Below are positions 40,225-51,589 of a DNA stretch of 64,000 nucleotides, piece after piece. Location: positions 124,001 through 188,000 of the forward strand of contig JADFUC010000304.1 of assembly GCA_019722365.1 (NCBI GenBank), in the 5' to 3' direction. Made by a program: the position numbers and the translations under genes. Below the pieces are notes generated by a model. It was not told where the DNA came from, made no database searches, and worked only from the letters and a program-made list of their open reading frames with translations. This DNA is from Lithospermum erythrorhizon (lineage: Eukaryota; Streptophyta; Magnoliopsida; Boraginales; Boraginaceae). Every line of letters begins with the position of its first letter. Positions within the stretch are counted from its first letter, which is position 1.

Positions 40225-43200
40225 TCATACATAATATATGAACCTCAAGCATATATTACGGAGTATTATATAGGTTGTTTGGCACAGTTATTGCTTACTA
40301 CTATATATATATATATGATGGCTGGATAGACGTATTTGTACTTGCTTGGCTTCTCTCCTAAACTTTTGGGGTTGTAATAATAACAAGATAATTATATAAA
40401 TGTATTACTTATATTGTTCCTAACACATGCATAGTTGGTTATTATAATTATGTGTTGATCCAATAACCCTTAACTAGTAGGTTAAGGACCAGAGGCTCAA
40501 CGAATGCGGGCTAATTTGATAGGCCGTCCGAGGAGCCGGTCCGTTAGACATATCTAAGCTCTAGCCAAACATTCCGTCCCATTGTAACATACGTCCGAAT
40601 GTGGACGTCGAACGCGAGTCGAACATGGTTGGCCGGCTCGATCAACTTTAATCGAAACCCGGATATTAAGCTTGATTGTTTTCTGGGGCCGAAAATGGAA
40701 GGAATAATAGAGGTGAACGGAAAAAAACGCATTCTTTATTTTGTGTGAATCTGGATGATCTACTTGATAATTAATAAATATTTTATAGTTAACCCTATTG
40801 AAGTATATTTACTGGGAAATGAAAATCTCTTAGAAAAATAAATGAACTATATTTTAATCATGTTTATTTTGTAAATCACACTGGTACCATATTATGTCTT
40901 GGTGACTCACTCTCAGTATATCTTCCGTTCTTTTTGTTACCATTAGGAAAAATAATAAAATGTACAATTTGTGTTATTAGTAAGAAGAATGTATAGTAAT
41001 TTTCCCACTATCTCTATGAAACTTCATCAAACTGACGACACTAAATTGTTCTTTCCGTTAGAAACACAACAATTTGTGGAAGTATTAGAATTCTCAATCC
41101 TTTATACAATTCATTATTTACCAATTATGCAATCACAAAGAACTAAACTTGAACATGATTCATTCCATGATTGAATAATCCTTAAGTTTGACGCTAAGCC
41201 GATTAATTAACTCACAACACCCGTAAAAATTTAAGTATCTCGTCTCAGTTTAAATTAATTAATCTTACTGATCCTTTTGATAATTATGATCATAAATTAA
41301 TATAATCATACGTTTTTTATTGCATGATATATATATAATTCTGTTCACGAAAACAATAAGACTACATCACAAAGTTACATAAATGAATGAGTGTTTAGTG
41401 ATTAGTCACTTTGTTTGAAAAAATCTCTGTATAGGGATATGGAGGTAGTGGATATTATTGAACAAATTTGGTTGTCCTTTTCTTGTGAGTAAAATATAAA
41501 ATTAATTATTAAAACAAACAATGTCATGATCCATGATACCTCATCATTAATTCTATGAAATCTTTTTAATTTAGTTTCAACATTTAAGAATCCCAATTTG
41601 GTTGTGTACTCCATCTAGATCTTAATACAATTAATGTCTGTTTTCTTTTACACATGAGTTAAGTTAGTAGAGTTGAGCATGACCAGTTATTGGTTAGTGC
41701 CTGCGTAACTTTCTTACAATTAGAACTGCTCCTTTTCAAGTGTCAGTTTTCTGTCGGCGTGGTTTAGACTGTTCATCGGCCAGTTTACAGTGCACGCTCT
41801 GAAATGGCAGTACGGGTTATCGTTAAAAAAAATTATTATCACAATTTGAATTCTGATGAATTAGACTTTTCAATTTTTGAACTCAAATATTTTTTGTAAA
41901 AAATATATCAAAATATTATATTTTCAATATATACTTTACTATTAACTTGCTAATTATAATCCAAATTAAATTTATATATGTAAATCAATATTATTACAAT
42001 AGTTTAATTTGTTAATGTTGACTGTGAAAAAACAAACTTAATACAAAACCATGTCAAAGGTTATACGGCTAACAAATATCTCGAGCTGTGGCATAATCTA
42101 GTACTTGGATTCAATTACTAGGAAAATGATACAAAACCGTGTCAAAGGTGTAAGAAGCATATTCGGAAGCCATACAAAGCCAAAATTGATTTGGTGGGAA
42201 CTCCGAAAAGTCCGACCATCATTTTCTCATGGCATCCCTTGATATTAAGCCGTTTGAATTAATTGGCATTTAGAAGTGTGAGGCTTTGTCCTTAAAATTA
42301 AATTTTATTTATTTAATCGAGAAAAATATAAAATTAATATCGTTAATTAGGTTTTAAAAATATTTTCATAATATTATTTTTTTAATTTTTATAATATTTG
42401 TAAATTAATTGATGATTAAGTTGTATTCGAAAAGTGAAAATTCAGTCAATTTGAAATGAAAATAATATCAATTATTAATGTCGTCAAAAACAAAAAGAAA
42501 AATGCATGAATTATTGAGAAAGACAAGAAACTCACATTATCTTGGTGTTATAATTATTCACATAATATCTCTAAACAACGTCGTTTGGATACGGAAAATA
42601 TTAATTATTTTTTTGAAGTTTTCTTCCCAGATAGTAAATTTTGCCAGAAAAGTGATCCTCATTTACAAAGTTAAATTATATCAATTTGAGTCATTAAATG
42701 CCCAACCATGTGCAATTTTGTCTTAGTTATTGACAGTATAAAATGTTGCCTCTTTAGTCTTTGATGATAACATACAAAATGTTGCCTTTGGTCCCAAATT
42801 GAGGGAAACGTTAACTATAAAATGACTCGTGTAAAACCATATTTAGAAGAAAATAATTAACTCCTTCATCAATTTGAAAACCAGCTTGAATTATTGTGTA
42901 CATTATAAGAGACTAATTTGTAATGTTTTCACCTGTGATCAAATTGCAATTCGGTGTAATTAACTTATCATTCACGATTCACCCTTTCATATTAAAGTTA
43001 TTGTTAGTTTGATGACCAAACTGTAATAATTTTACTAAAATCAAATACTCTACTAAATTATGAAGGTGTCATTATTAATGATTAAACTACATCTTATCCC
43101 ATTAGCTTGGATAAAGTTGGAAATTTTTTGTAATCAATTAAGATCACATAATTTATTAACTTTGATATATATATATTTATTCAAACACAAAGACAAGGTA

Positions 43201-46200
43201 ACGATCTGCCTCAGGACCGGAACATATGTAGATATATTATTACTCCAATAACAAATTGCTATAATAATAAACAAATAACACTAGCAAGCTGGGTGTGTCA
43301 TCCATTCCATCAGCAAGGAAAACCTTAACGAATTGTAGTATATGGTAGGGAGTGCATAAATTTATACTTATGGACAGATGTATAATAAGGAGTCATTGAC
43401 CAACTTCTCAACCTCCCCGGAGTGCCATGCAAGTTGATTGGGACAACGAGACCTACCTATTTGTTGACTTCATATCTTCACATTCCTTGGTACTAGAAGG
43501 AGTGTCAATGTGTCATGAACTTATTAATTAATTTATACTTTATTAATTTTTCGATATGATACTAGTTTTTTATAAGTTGGGACATAAAAATCGTTCTGTA
43601 ATAGAATACACTAATATATGCATATATACTATCATAAGAAAATAATCAATCCATCCTACAAAAAATAGACTATTTTAATTTTAATTATCAGAATTAATAA
43701 AAGAATTATCTTAATTAACATATATAACTCATTAACTCATGTTAACAATAACATATACTAAAAATGATAGTTGATACTCCGTATTTTAGTAACTTATCTT
43801 CCTTTGATTTTATGCCTACACGGCTACACTCACTAAGGGAAAAGGTATTTTTGGACAAAAACTTGAAAAAAATGGTCAAGCATAAATAGAAATGAAAATT
43901 TAATGAAATTTGACTATTTTGTAAGAATGACGGACTACTATATACCCTCTCCTATATATGCCAGTTGTTTAATCAATTTTATTTTGTCCATAATATAGAT
44001 CGTTTAACCTATTTTTATACCAAATCTTTTTAAATATATTTTTAATTAATAAATCAAATATTTCTCATAAGTTAATAAAGTTTTCAGTTTTAAGACAGTA
44101 TTTTTTCCTTCTACTATAAAAAGGTAATAAAAAAAAATAAAAAAGAAACTTTTGAATCATTAATTAATATTGAATGAAGACTAAAATTATCAAATGTAGA
44201 CTATATTAAAAACAAGAAAAACAACATAAACGACTTATATTAAGAAAAAGAGGGAGTATATTCCATCCAATGTCATACGGTGTATGTATCTATACTATAT
44301 ATAAATAAAATAGGTATAGGTAATTATTTGATTTCACCAAAAAAATTATCATTTTATATCCTTTTCAACTTTAGACTTTTAGATTTAAATTTAATTAATT
44401 TGAGGATATTTTGTAACTTTCATTTTTTTGGTAACTTTTATATAATTGGAAGTTACTGTATATTTTAAATTTGAAATCTAAATATAGAACATAAATCAAT
44501 ATCTATCAATAACTTTCAATGCACGACTTACAAGTCACAAAGTAAATAAAGAGTTCTCAAGCATATTTCCCGTCATCAATAACTCCCCATGAATATGAGA
44601 CACTACATATATGCACAGAAGCCCGGTCATCAATTATGACAAGAAATCTGAAGTATGTATACAACAAGGTGTGAAGAATTGAATTGCTAATGTTTGTATG
44701 GTGGTCTATTTTTTATATATGATTTTCAACTTTGGATAACAGAATTCTTTTCTTCATGTGAACATTCTAGACAAAAGATAATGAGCGAGAAATGACACTA
44801 GAAATGTTGTCATTCTACTGGATTGGCTTTATTTGAATATGTTATTTTACAAATTATTTTCATGTATTTGAATTTTGTAAGAATGGGTTGCTTTATCATT
44901 TTACGTAATATATATTGTTTTTATAATGTCGTTGATCACTCAACATGTGTGTCAATTAATTAATATAAACATAATTAATTTAAATTTTTTAAAAATTAGT
45001 CATCAAAATTTAAATTAAATATGTTCACATAAAAAGGACTAACACAATTATTTCGGATTTATGTATCATCACCCATTTCATTAATTAGTCGCGTAGGTCA
45101 CTGCTTGTTGGATGTCATTAACTTCATGTCAAAATCTAAACAAATCCATTATATGATCTCAAATTTGATTTTGTTGAATTAATTAATTAACCTACTAAAA
45201 GGTTAGATAATACGCCGTAGCTAACTACCAGTCAGCAAGTAATCACAGACTCCGACAGATTGCAACATCTAAAGTAACAACATTAATTTATATGGACACA
45301 TGTCACACTAATTAAAGTGATAAGAAATAGTAAATGATTAACAAACACAAAAAATTGCTAAGGATCAGAAGGAGATGCCGACAAATAAATTTCTCACTAA
45401 CTTTAGTCATTTTTCATTTGTTAGGGGTATTGGACAATCGTAGGACTTCCAGAAAAATGGACTATCTATGATTAAATTCATCATTGAAATAGGTCATTAT
45501 ATCAAATCATACAAGATAATTTATAAGTTCTTAATTTTATTCATCTATAATTAATTAGTTTCAATATAATTCCATAATTTATGAATTCTTAACATGATAT
45601 CGTGAATCAGTCCCTCAATTTTATGAACCTGTCTCACATCGAATATATATATTAAATTATGATTTATACCAAGTTATAAAAAAAGAGTTACAAATAATAC
45701 TCCATTATTAATTAATTGTACTTCGTTGATAATTATAACTAACATAGTGTAGGATCCAAGAAACTAATCCAATCAGTCGTCGATCACTCATTGTTAACAT
45801 GGAGCAGTAACATTTCAGTACAGTAATTCCTTTTGCCTTTACCTATTTGTTCTCGTGGTTTGTCTTTTGTAGTTGCTTTCCATAGCCATAAAATGATTAA
45901 CCAATGTCACTCTTGACTCTACTTCTACCACTACGCATCAATTTTTTTTTTCTCTACCACTACGCATTTATTTGTTAATTCTTCAAATCATATTTGTATG
46001 ATTTGAAATAATTCTAATGAGATATAATTCCTCTGTTTCATAATTTGTCAGGTTTCATATGAATAGAGATATTATAATATTTAATTGAATCATTATCTCC
46101 CATTAATCTAATAGCCTAGCTAAGCTAGTAGCAGTTTCTTAGGTCATTAATTTGTAGATAAAAACACCTTTTTTTTAATATAGAAATTCCCTGTCTCAGA

Positions 46201-46440
46201 AAAATATTGCTTGGTACTGTATGTAAATTAATTGAAGTTTACAAAATATTTCATGTATTAGTTATTTTATGATTTTACAGTATTATCTTTAAATAAAGTT
46301 CATCCCCATTGAGTTGCAAAATACGGAATAATTAAAGTTTGGTCAACAGTTTCCATTAAATTAAATGATTGTGTTACCACGCCATGCAAGAATTAAAGAC
46401 ATAGTCCCTATTGACTCCCTTACTTCTCCACCACTTCTAC
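40225..46440. other. Long AT-rich intergenic region
   Basis: No gene is supported in these 6.2 kb; ORFs are short and featureless. Noted items are a (TA)n run at 40,302-40,316, a Stowaway-like end (AAGAGGGAGTATA) at 44,248-44,260, and a direct repeat of TCTACCACTACGCAT at about 45,925 and 45,953. Many very AT-rich blocks are probably eroded MITEs. Confidence 0.35.
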
Positions 46441-46469
46441 AGTTTTACGTGCCAATATATAACCAGGGC

Positions 46470-46690
46470 ATAGTTCGAGAGTTTTGGATGGTGTTGTGTC
46501 GCCTCAGCCCTTGTAATTGATGAGAGTTCGAACCCCCGTAACGGATGTGCTCAATCCTGAAGTTGTAGTGGTAAACGAGGAGGCTCAAATACACTGGCCA
46601 CTGAGACATATTTCGTGATTTACCTCCTTCATAATATGCAAGGATTTGTAGCGATGGGACCCCACGATCAGGAATGATCGTTTTTTTTTA
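46470..46690 (+). mobile_element. Putative SINE with poly-T tail
   Basis: GAGTTCGAACCCCCG at 46,525-46,540 is a good B box, preceded by an A box-like stretch (GGATGGTGTTGTG) at about 46,488. About 140 bases of non-tRNA body follow (CTCAATCC, ACTGGCCACTGAGAC, TTTACCTCC, GGGACCCCACGATCAG), and it ends in nine T at about 46,681-46,689. The body differs from the SINEs at 30.7 and 48.3 kb, so this is a separate family. No target duplication was resolved. Confidence 0.5.
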
Positions 46691-46849
46691 CATGCGAATA
46701 TAATTGCAATCAACCAACAAATTATCAAATAAATGAAAAGAGAAACATAACCTTCATGGTTTTTTTCAACATCATCGAAACTCGAGAATGAAAATTTAAA
46801 AGCACACTTTCTCCTTTTTGTTGTCATTTATTAGCTATTTGCAATGCAC

Positions 46850-47075
46850 ATAAATTAAAAAAAAAAGTAGTAAAAAAAGTATTGAAAATATAGAACGATA
46901 ATCAATTGAAACAATTTCATTAGTTGATAATTAATTTAAAAAGATAAAGTAGTCAAAAAGTATATTAAAAATATAAAAGTGTTATCTATTAGTAATTATT
47001 ATACTAAAATGATAATTATTTTCAAACAAATTTATTTGGTTAAAACGATAATTAAAAAAATCGAAGGAAGTAATT
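46850..47075. mobile_element. MITE-like AT-rich element
   Basis: Contains GAAAATATAGAACGATAATC, AGTAGTCAAAAAGTATATTA and ends TTTTCAAACAAATTTATTT then CGATAATTAAAAAAATCG and AAGGAAGTAA. The end matches the element near 25.4 kb and the middle matches the one in the flippase intron at 56.5-56.7 kb. Terminal inverted repeats are imperfect. Confidence 0.45.
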
Positions 47076-48267
47076 AATTGTATGAGTAATAGACTCTTGT
47101 CCCAGACCAATTTTTTTAACGATGGACCATGTCCTATTTCACTTTCTTGACTTGCATATGATATATATCATCCACAAGTAATTTAAGGTTAGGCCCCATA
47201 TAGAGAGAAAATATGATCTTGCTACCCTTATCATAGCCCAATAATAATTAAGAAAGATAGCTTTAATCAAACAAAAAGAAGATGCGGTTCCTTTTATTTT
47301 ATGAACAAAGAGTTCAAATCCTACTTTTATCACCAAAAGATGTAAAAATCGTGAAATTATTATTGGATCTTAAAACTATACAACTATTATATTATTAGTT
47401 AATAAAAATAAAACTCAACGCTATGTCTCACCTTAGCTTAATTTCACCTCAAGGTAGATTTAATTTTTTCAAACGTTAACAAAATAAATAGTAGAGTTAA
47501 TTATCAATTTGATTTCGATAACTGTAATCGGATTCCGATTCGGTCTTCATTAATAATAATTTTATATATTTAGTCCATGATAGACAGTAAATATATTGTT
47601 ACAATTTGATTTCCAAATAAATTAACTCAAATGACAATCTTATACGGTATAGACTATATTTGCTGCAATTATGATCAAATCGCAACGGTCAATCTCATTT
47701 ATTGGAACAAAATTGACCAATAACTCATAAATAGTATGTCAACATCATTCATAATCATGCACTTCGATTATTATCCTCACTACTTAAGTTGATTATTACA
47801 GTCAATAATTTCCATGTATTTCGGACCACATCCCCAAATGACAATTTTGTCCAGAGTACTACAGGTATATTTTAACCCGTTATTTGCTTTCAAACATAAC
47901 TTAACATGCAATAATATATAGAATCAAAATTTAATGTAGTCTGATTCCTAACATATTGGTAGGTAATGAAACATTTATATCATGGATACATTTTAATGTA
48001 TTTTGCGAGTACTATTTTGATGATAACTGAATTCAATCAAAACAAAATTAAGTGTATTATTAGTCGCCGCCAGCTTTCTTAGATTATGGAAAGACTATAA
48101 ACGGAGATGTTTAATTACTTAGCCTCATTAATTGGTTGACTTATTGATAGAGAAGTAGGAAGATGCAAAATCTTGTCCCAAAAGAATGTTCATTTGGATC
48201 ATGGGAAGTATTTGGAAAATAGAATAAATCGGTTGAAGTGACCCCTTAATTGTTTGGCTATAATAAC
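47076..48267. other. AT-rich intergenic region
   Basis: No gene, RNA gene or clear repeat is seen. Confidence 0.3.
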
Positions 48268-48284
48268 AATAAACAATGTCCTTG

Positions 48285-48400
48285 TGAGAACATCGAATGA
48301 TCTAGTGGTTAGGAGGTCTTTCAGTGACTTAGAGGTCTTGGGTTCGATTCTCATTGTAAGGGACGGTGGGTGGGTTTTCTTTAAAAAATAAAAATAAATA
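48285..48400 (+). mobile_element. tRNA-derived SINE with 17-bp target duplication
   Basis: The element begins TGAGAACATCGAATGATC, has an A box (TAGTGGTTAGGAGG) and a B box (GGGTTCGATTC) at tRNA spacing, then a short G-rich body (AAGGGACGGTGGGTGGG), a T-rich spot and an A-rich tail (AAAAATAAAAATAAATA). AATAAACAATGTCCTTG occurs exactly at 48,268-48,284 and again at 48,401-48,417, a perfect 17-bp target-site duplication. The whole insertion is only about 116 bases. This is a clean, rather recent SINE insertion; a second, truncated member is at 30.7 kb. Confidence 0.85.
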
Positions 48401-48417
48401 AATAAACAATGTCCTTG

Positions 48418-49390
48418 AATTTATACTTGGATTGTATGACAAGTTGAGTAACATTTTACTACTCCGTAGTATGGATGTATACACAACTTAATATGTGTAT
48501 TAAAATAAATTTATTTGATTAATTATTCGACATTCTAATCCAAATTTATTTGATTAATATAATTGTTGCGTATATCTTTTGTTATCAGTTGAATGACATT
48601 GTAAACTTATAAGACATTTATATTGAACATAAAAATAAAACATATAACTTTATGAATAAAGCGAAGAATTCAAAACATGCAACCAAAACTTGTGAAAATT
48701 ACTATCTCCTTAAAATCAATTTGCTCTCAACCCAAAGGTGTTAGAGGTTTAGAAAACCTCTATTTTCCAAAATAAAATGATCACAAATTCACAACCAACA
48801 CTTCTTTAGAAGTACTTATAAATATGTGTATAATGAGCTATGAAAAAGCAAGAACTATTATATCTAATACCACAATTCGGTGGTACGAGCTATATTAGTT
48901 GAATCTCATGTATGGTATGAAGTGATGGAGGAATAATCTGACAAGAGAGAGTAGGGGAAATTGTCTAGCTACTGGAAATGATGTAACTGTAATAAAAATT
49001 GAATCATATAAAATTTTAACTATCAAATTAAATTATAGAATTAAATCTCATTATATTTCCACATATTAAAGGCTACATGAGAGGGTGGAACTTGGTGGAA
49101 AGTTTTTGTTCATTAAACTTTTTATTCATTAATAATGATCAAACATATAAATAATACATTTTATAATATATATTTTTCTTCTTTTAGTATATTTTAGATA
49201 ATACGTATAATTTTCTCAAAAAAATAATAATTCATTATTAGTGTCAAATATATAACCTTATTTTCATTTGTTAGGTAATCTGTACCAACTTGTTCAACGA
49301 ATTTTGGTACACATATAAATTAAGTGCGTAAAATAATTTTGATACATTTTTAGACACTGAAATTAATACTATCTGCGTGATCTTGTAGGA
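48418..49390. other. AT-rich intergenic region
   Basis: No gene or identifiable repeat is seen. Confidence 0.3.
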
Positions 49391-49393
49391 AAC

Positions 49394-49535
49394 ACTATAC
49401 ACACAATCAAATAGTATTTTGGAGTGAAATTACCATTTTACCCCTAAAAACAACTTTCTCAATTACTATACTTAAAAATAGGAGGCAAAATAGTACTTTC
49501 ACTCCCAAAACCCACTATTTGGTGGTATCTATAAC
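49394..49535. mobile_element. MITE, copy 1 of a two-copy family
   Basis: Left end CTATACACACAATCAAATAG and right end CACTATTTGGTGGTATCTAT are imperfect inverted repeats. The interior (ATTTTACCCCTA, TACTATACTTA, GGCAAAATAGTA, CCCAAAA) follows the MITE at 63.6-63.8 kb block by block, so the two are members of the same short family of about 140 bases. Confidence 0.65.
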
Positions 49536-49829
49536 AATGAGTGATAATGTGTATCATTTTTATATTGAACTTGAGTACATATGAAAAGTATCTTCATAGT
49601 TTTTATGGCGTTTCATGCTCAGATAAAATTTGACTCTCGATTGTTCTTAAACTATATGTTCAAAATGATAAAATAATATTGTAAAACTATTTCCAAAGAC
49701 AAATCTAATGATATAAATTTTATATTTATTAAAATAATGAATAATTAGTAATAAACATAGTTTGGAAAAAGGCATAATGTGATTAATGTAGAAAATAATA
49801 GAAACTAGGCCTTTCACATTAGCGGTGTA

Positions 49830-50625
49830 ATAGGATCCATAAGCGGCCGTCGTGCTTCCATCTAAAACTCATTTTCTTATGGCGACGCCTCGCATTCATA
49901 AGCGAGCCACATGTAATTTTTTAGCTTCCCAGGAAAATGGAAAGAAAAAGATAGAATTAATTTATTAGGGTTTACATAAAAGAAGAGGGGATGGTGAAGG
50001 AGAGAAAGGGGAGAAAATACAAATTAAACGGCTAGGGTTTATAGAAAAAGAGAGGAATAAGAAGAAATTTGGTGATTTAGTAATTTAATTGGACCAATTT
50101 TTTTGCTGCATATTAAATTAGTTAACATATTTAGTAATTTACTTCATAATTAAAGGTAGTGAAGAAAGTTAATATAAAATTAATTTAGTTAATAAAGTAT
50201 ATGTTTAATTTAGTTACCATATCTACTTGATATTCACTTATATAATTAAGTTTAATTTAAATTTTTATTTCAATTAATTATTTTAATTAGTTTAAGCTAT
50301 GTAATTATATTTTTCATTTTAATTAAATTTTAATTTATATTGAATTTCATTTCATTTCATTTGTTTGTTAATTTTTGTTTTATTAACCGTTATGATATTA
50401 AATTAGTTTAGGGTATAAAGTAGAATATTTTAGATAAATTATATTAAAGCCATTTTAATATTATAAATTTATATTTTATTTTCACATTTTATGAATTATT
50501 ATTATTCATTTTTTTAGACTGGATTATTATTATTAGTATTCAAATAATTAATATAACTCAAGGTTACCGCCTCGTCGCGTCGTCGCATTCTTTTTGAGTT
50601 TATCGCTTCTGAAGCCTTTCACCAT
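49830..50625. repeat. Possible element bounded by GC-rich inverted ends
   Basis: Two unusual GC-rich patches stand in AT-rich DNA. At 49,862-49,907, ACTCATTTTCTTATGGCGACG is followed by CCTCGC. At 50,568-50,605, CGCCTCGTCGCGTCGTCGC is followed by a T-run and GAGTTT. The second, reversed, resembles the first (AAACTCA, then TGCGACG). The 650 bases between are purine-rich then AT-rich and have no ORF. It may be a non-autonomous DNA transposon. Confidence 0.3.
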
Positions 50626-51414
50626 TAATTATGGTAATGAATGGTTGGTACACTAATAATATAAACGTCGAAAAAATGAAAATAGTAAAACATATCATTA
50701 ATAAATTCTATCCTTAATAAACGTAGTCCTTCTCAAGGTGGAACATGAGGTGACGTTGGAATGCAATAAAAATGAAAATAGACATAGAAAAAACAACAGA
50801 AAGATCCAAGTCAATGTTCAATGCCATTGGCTTTAATAATTTTCCCCATACAATCCCACACATTACACAAACTTGCATAAAAAATTAAAAACACACATAT
50901 TATTAAAACTTATACATAAATAAAATCTTAACTTCATTTTATTTCAACTAAATTTGATGTATTTAAGCTTATGGGCATGATTTTTTTTTGTCCAAAGTTG
51001 AAGCTTTGTAAGTATTTGTCTACATGGTACTTTTTTTTTTATAGATTTGTACCTTGTAACTTTTGTCTGAATCTAAGAAAAATTTGTATATACTCTCTCT
51101 ATATATATTAAAATAACTTGAACAGCATTATTAGTTTGCCTGTTGTCTTTCTTGTTTCTTCAACTTTGTCTTTGTTCAAATGATTCCTCAGCTTGTACTT
51201 TGATCCTAACTAAAAAACTATTTTTTGGATAATTTTTTACGCATTTTATCCGGCTTGGAATTGTGGAGGTTTTGTGTTGAGCCATTTTCTTGGGTACATA
51301 ATAATACTATTTTGATACATTGGTGTGAGTAAAAAGTTCCTGAGTTTTAAGCTATTCAAGAACCACGTCTTGATAAACTTCATAATATTTGTTGGGTTGA
51401 AAAACCAAAGTAGC
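50626..51414. promoter_or_regulatory. Upstream region of the flippase gene
   Basis: A TATATATATTAA tract at about 51,100-51,111 is the best TATA candidate and would give a leader of around 450 bases or contain a 5' UTR intron. The remainder is AT-rich. Confidence 0.35.
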
Positions 51415-51566
51415 CAAATTTCTACTATCTTGGTACTTTTTTGTGCAAATTTTTATTATTTTTTGTACCCTTTTGTGCAAATTTCTACATTTTGGTATTG
51501 TTTTGTGCAGATTTCTACTGTTTTGGCACTCTTTTTTTTTCAAATTTTTACTATTTTGTGATATCC
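51415..51566 (+). repeat. U-rich tandem repeat in the flippase 5' UTR
   Basis: Units of 30-33 bases begin at 51,416, 51,447, 51,479, 51,509 and 51,542 (the last is partial). Each reads AAATTTCTACTATTTTGGTA or a variant, then TTTTTTGTGC. Unit lengths are not multiples of three, so it is not a coding repeat. It ends 24 bases before the start codon at 51,590. Confidence 0.75.
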
Positions 51567-51589
51567 TTTTCGCCTTACAAATTGATAAG

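Noticed and set aside
40544..40732. Minus-strand ORF of 62 codons in a GC-richer patch
   Set aside because: No recognised motif; composition suggests a retroelement scrap, but nothing identifies it.
48285..48360. A functional tRNA gene
   Set aside because: A and B boxes are present, but the acceptor stem does not close and the A-rich tail with a target duplication shows a SINE instead.
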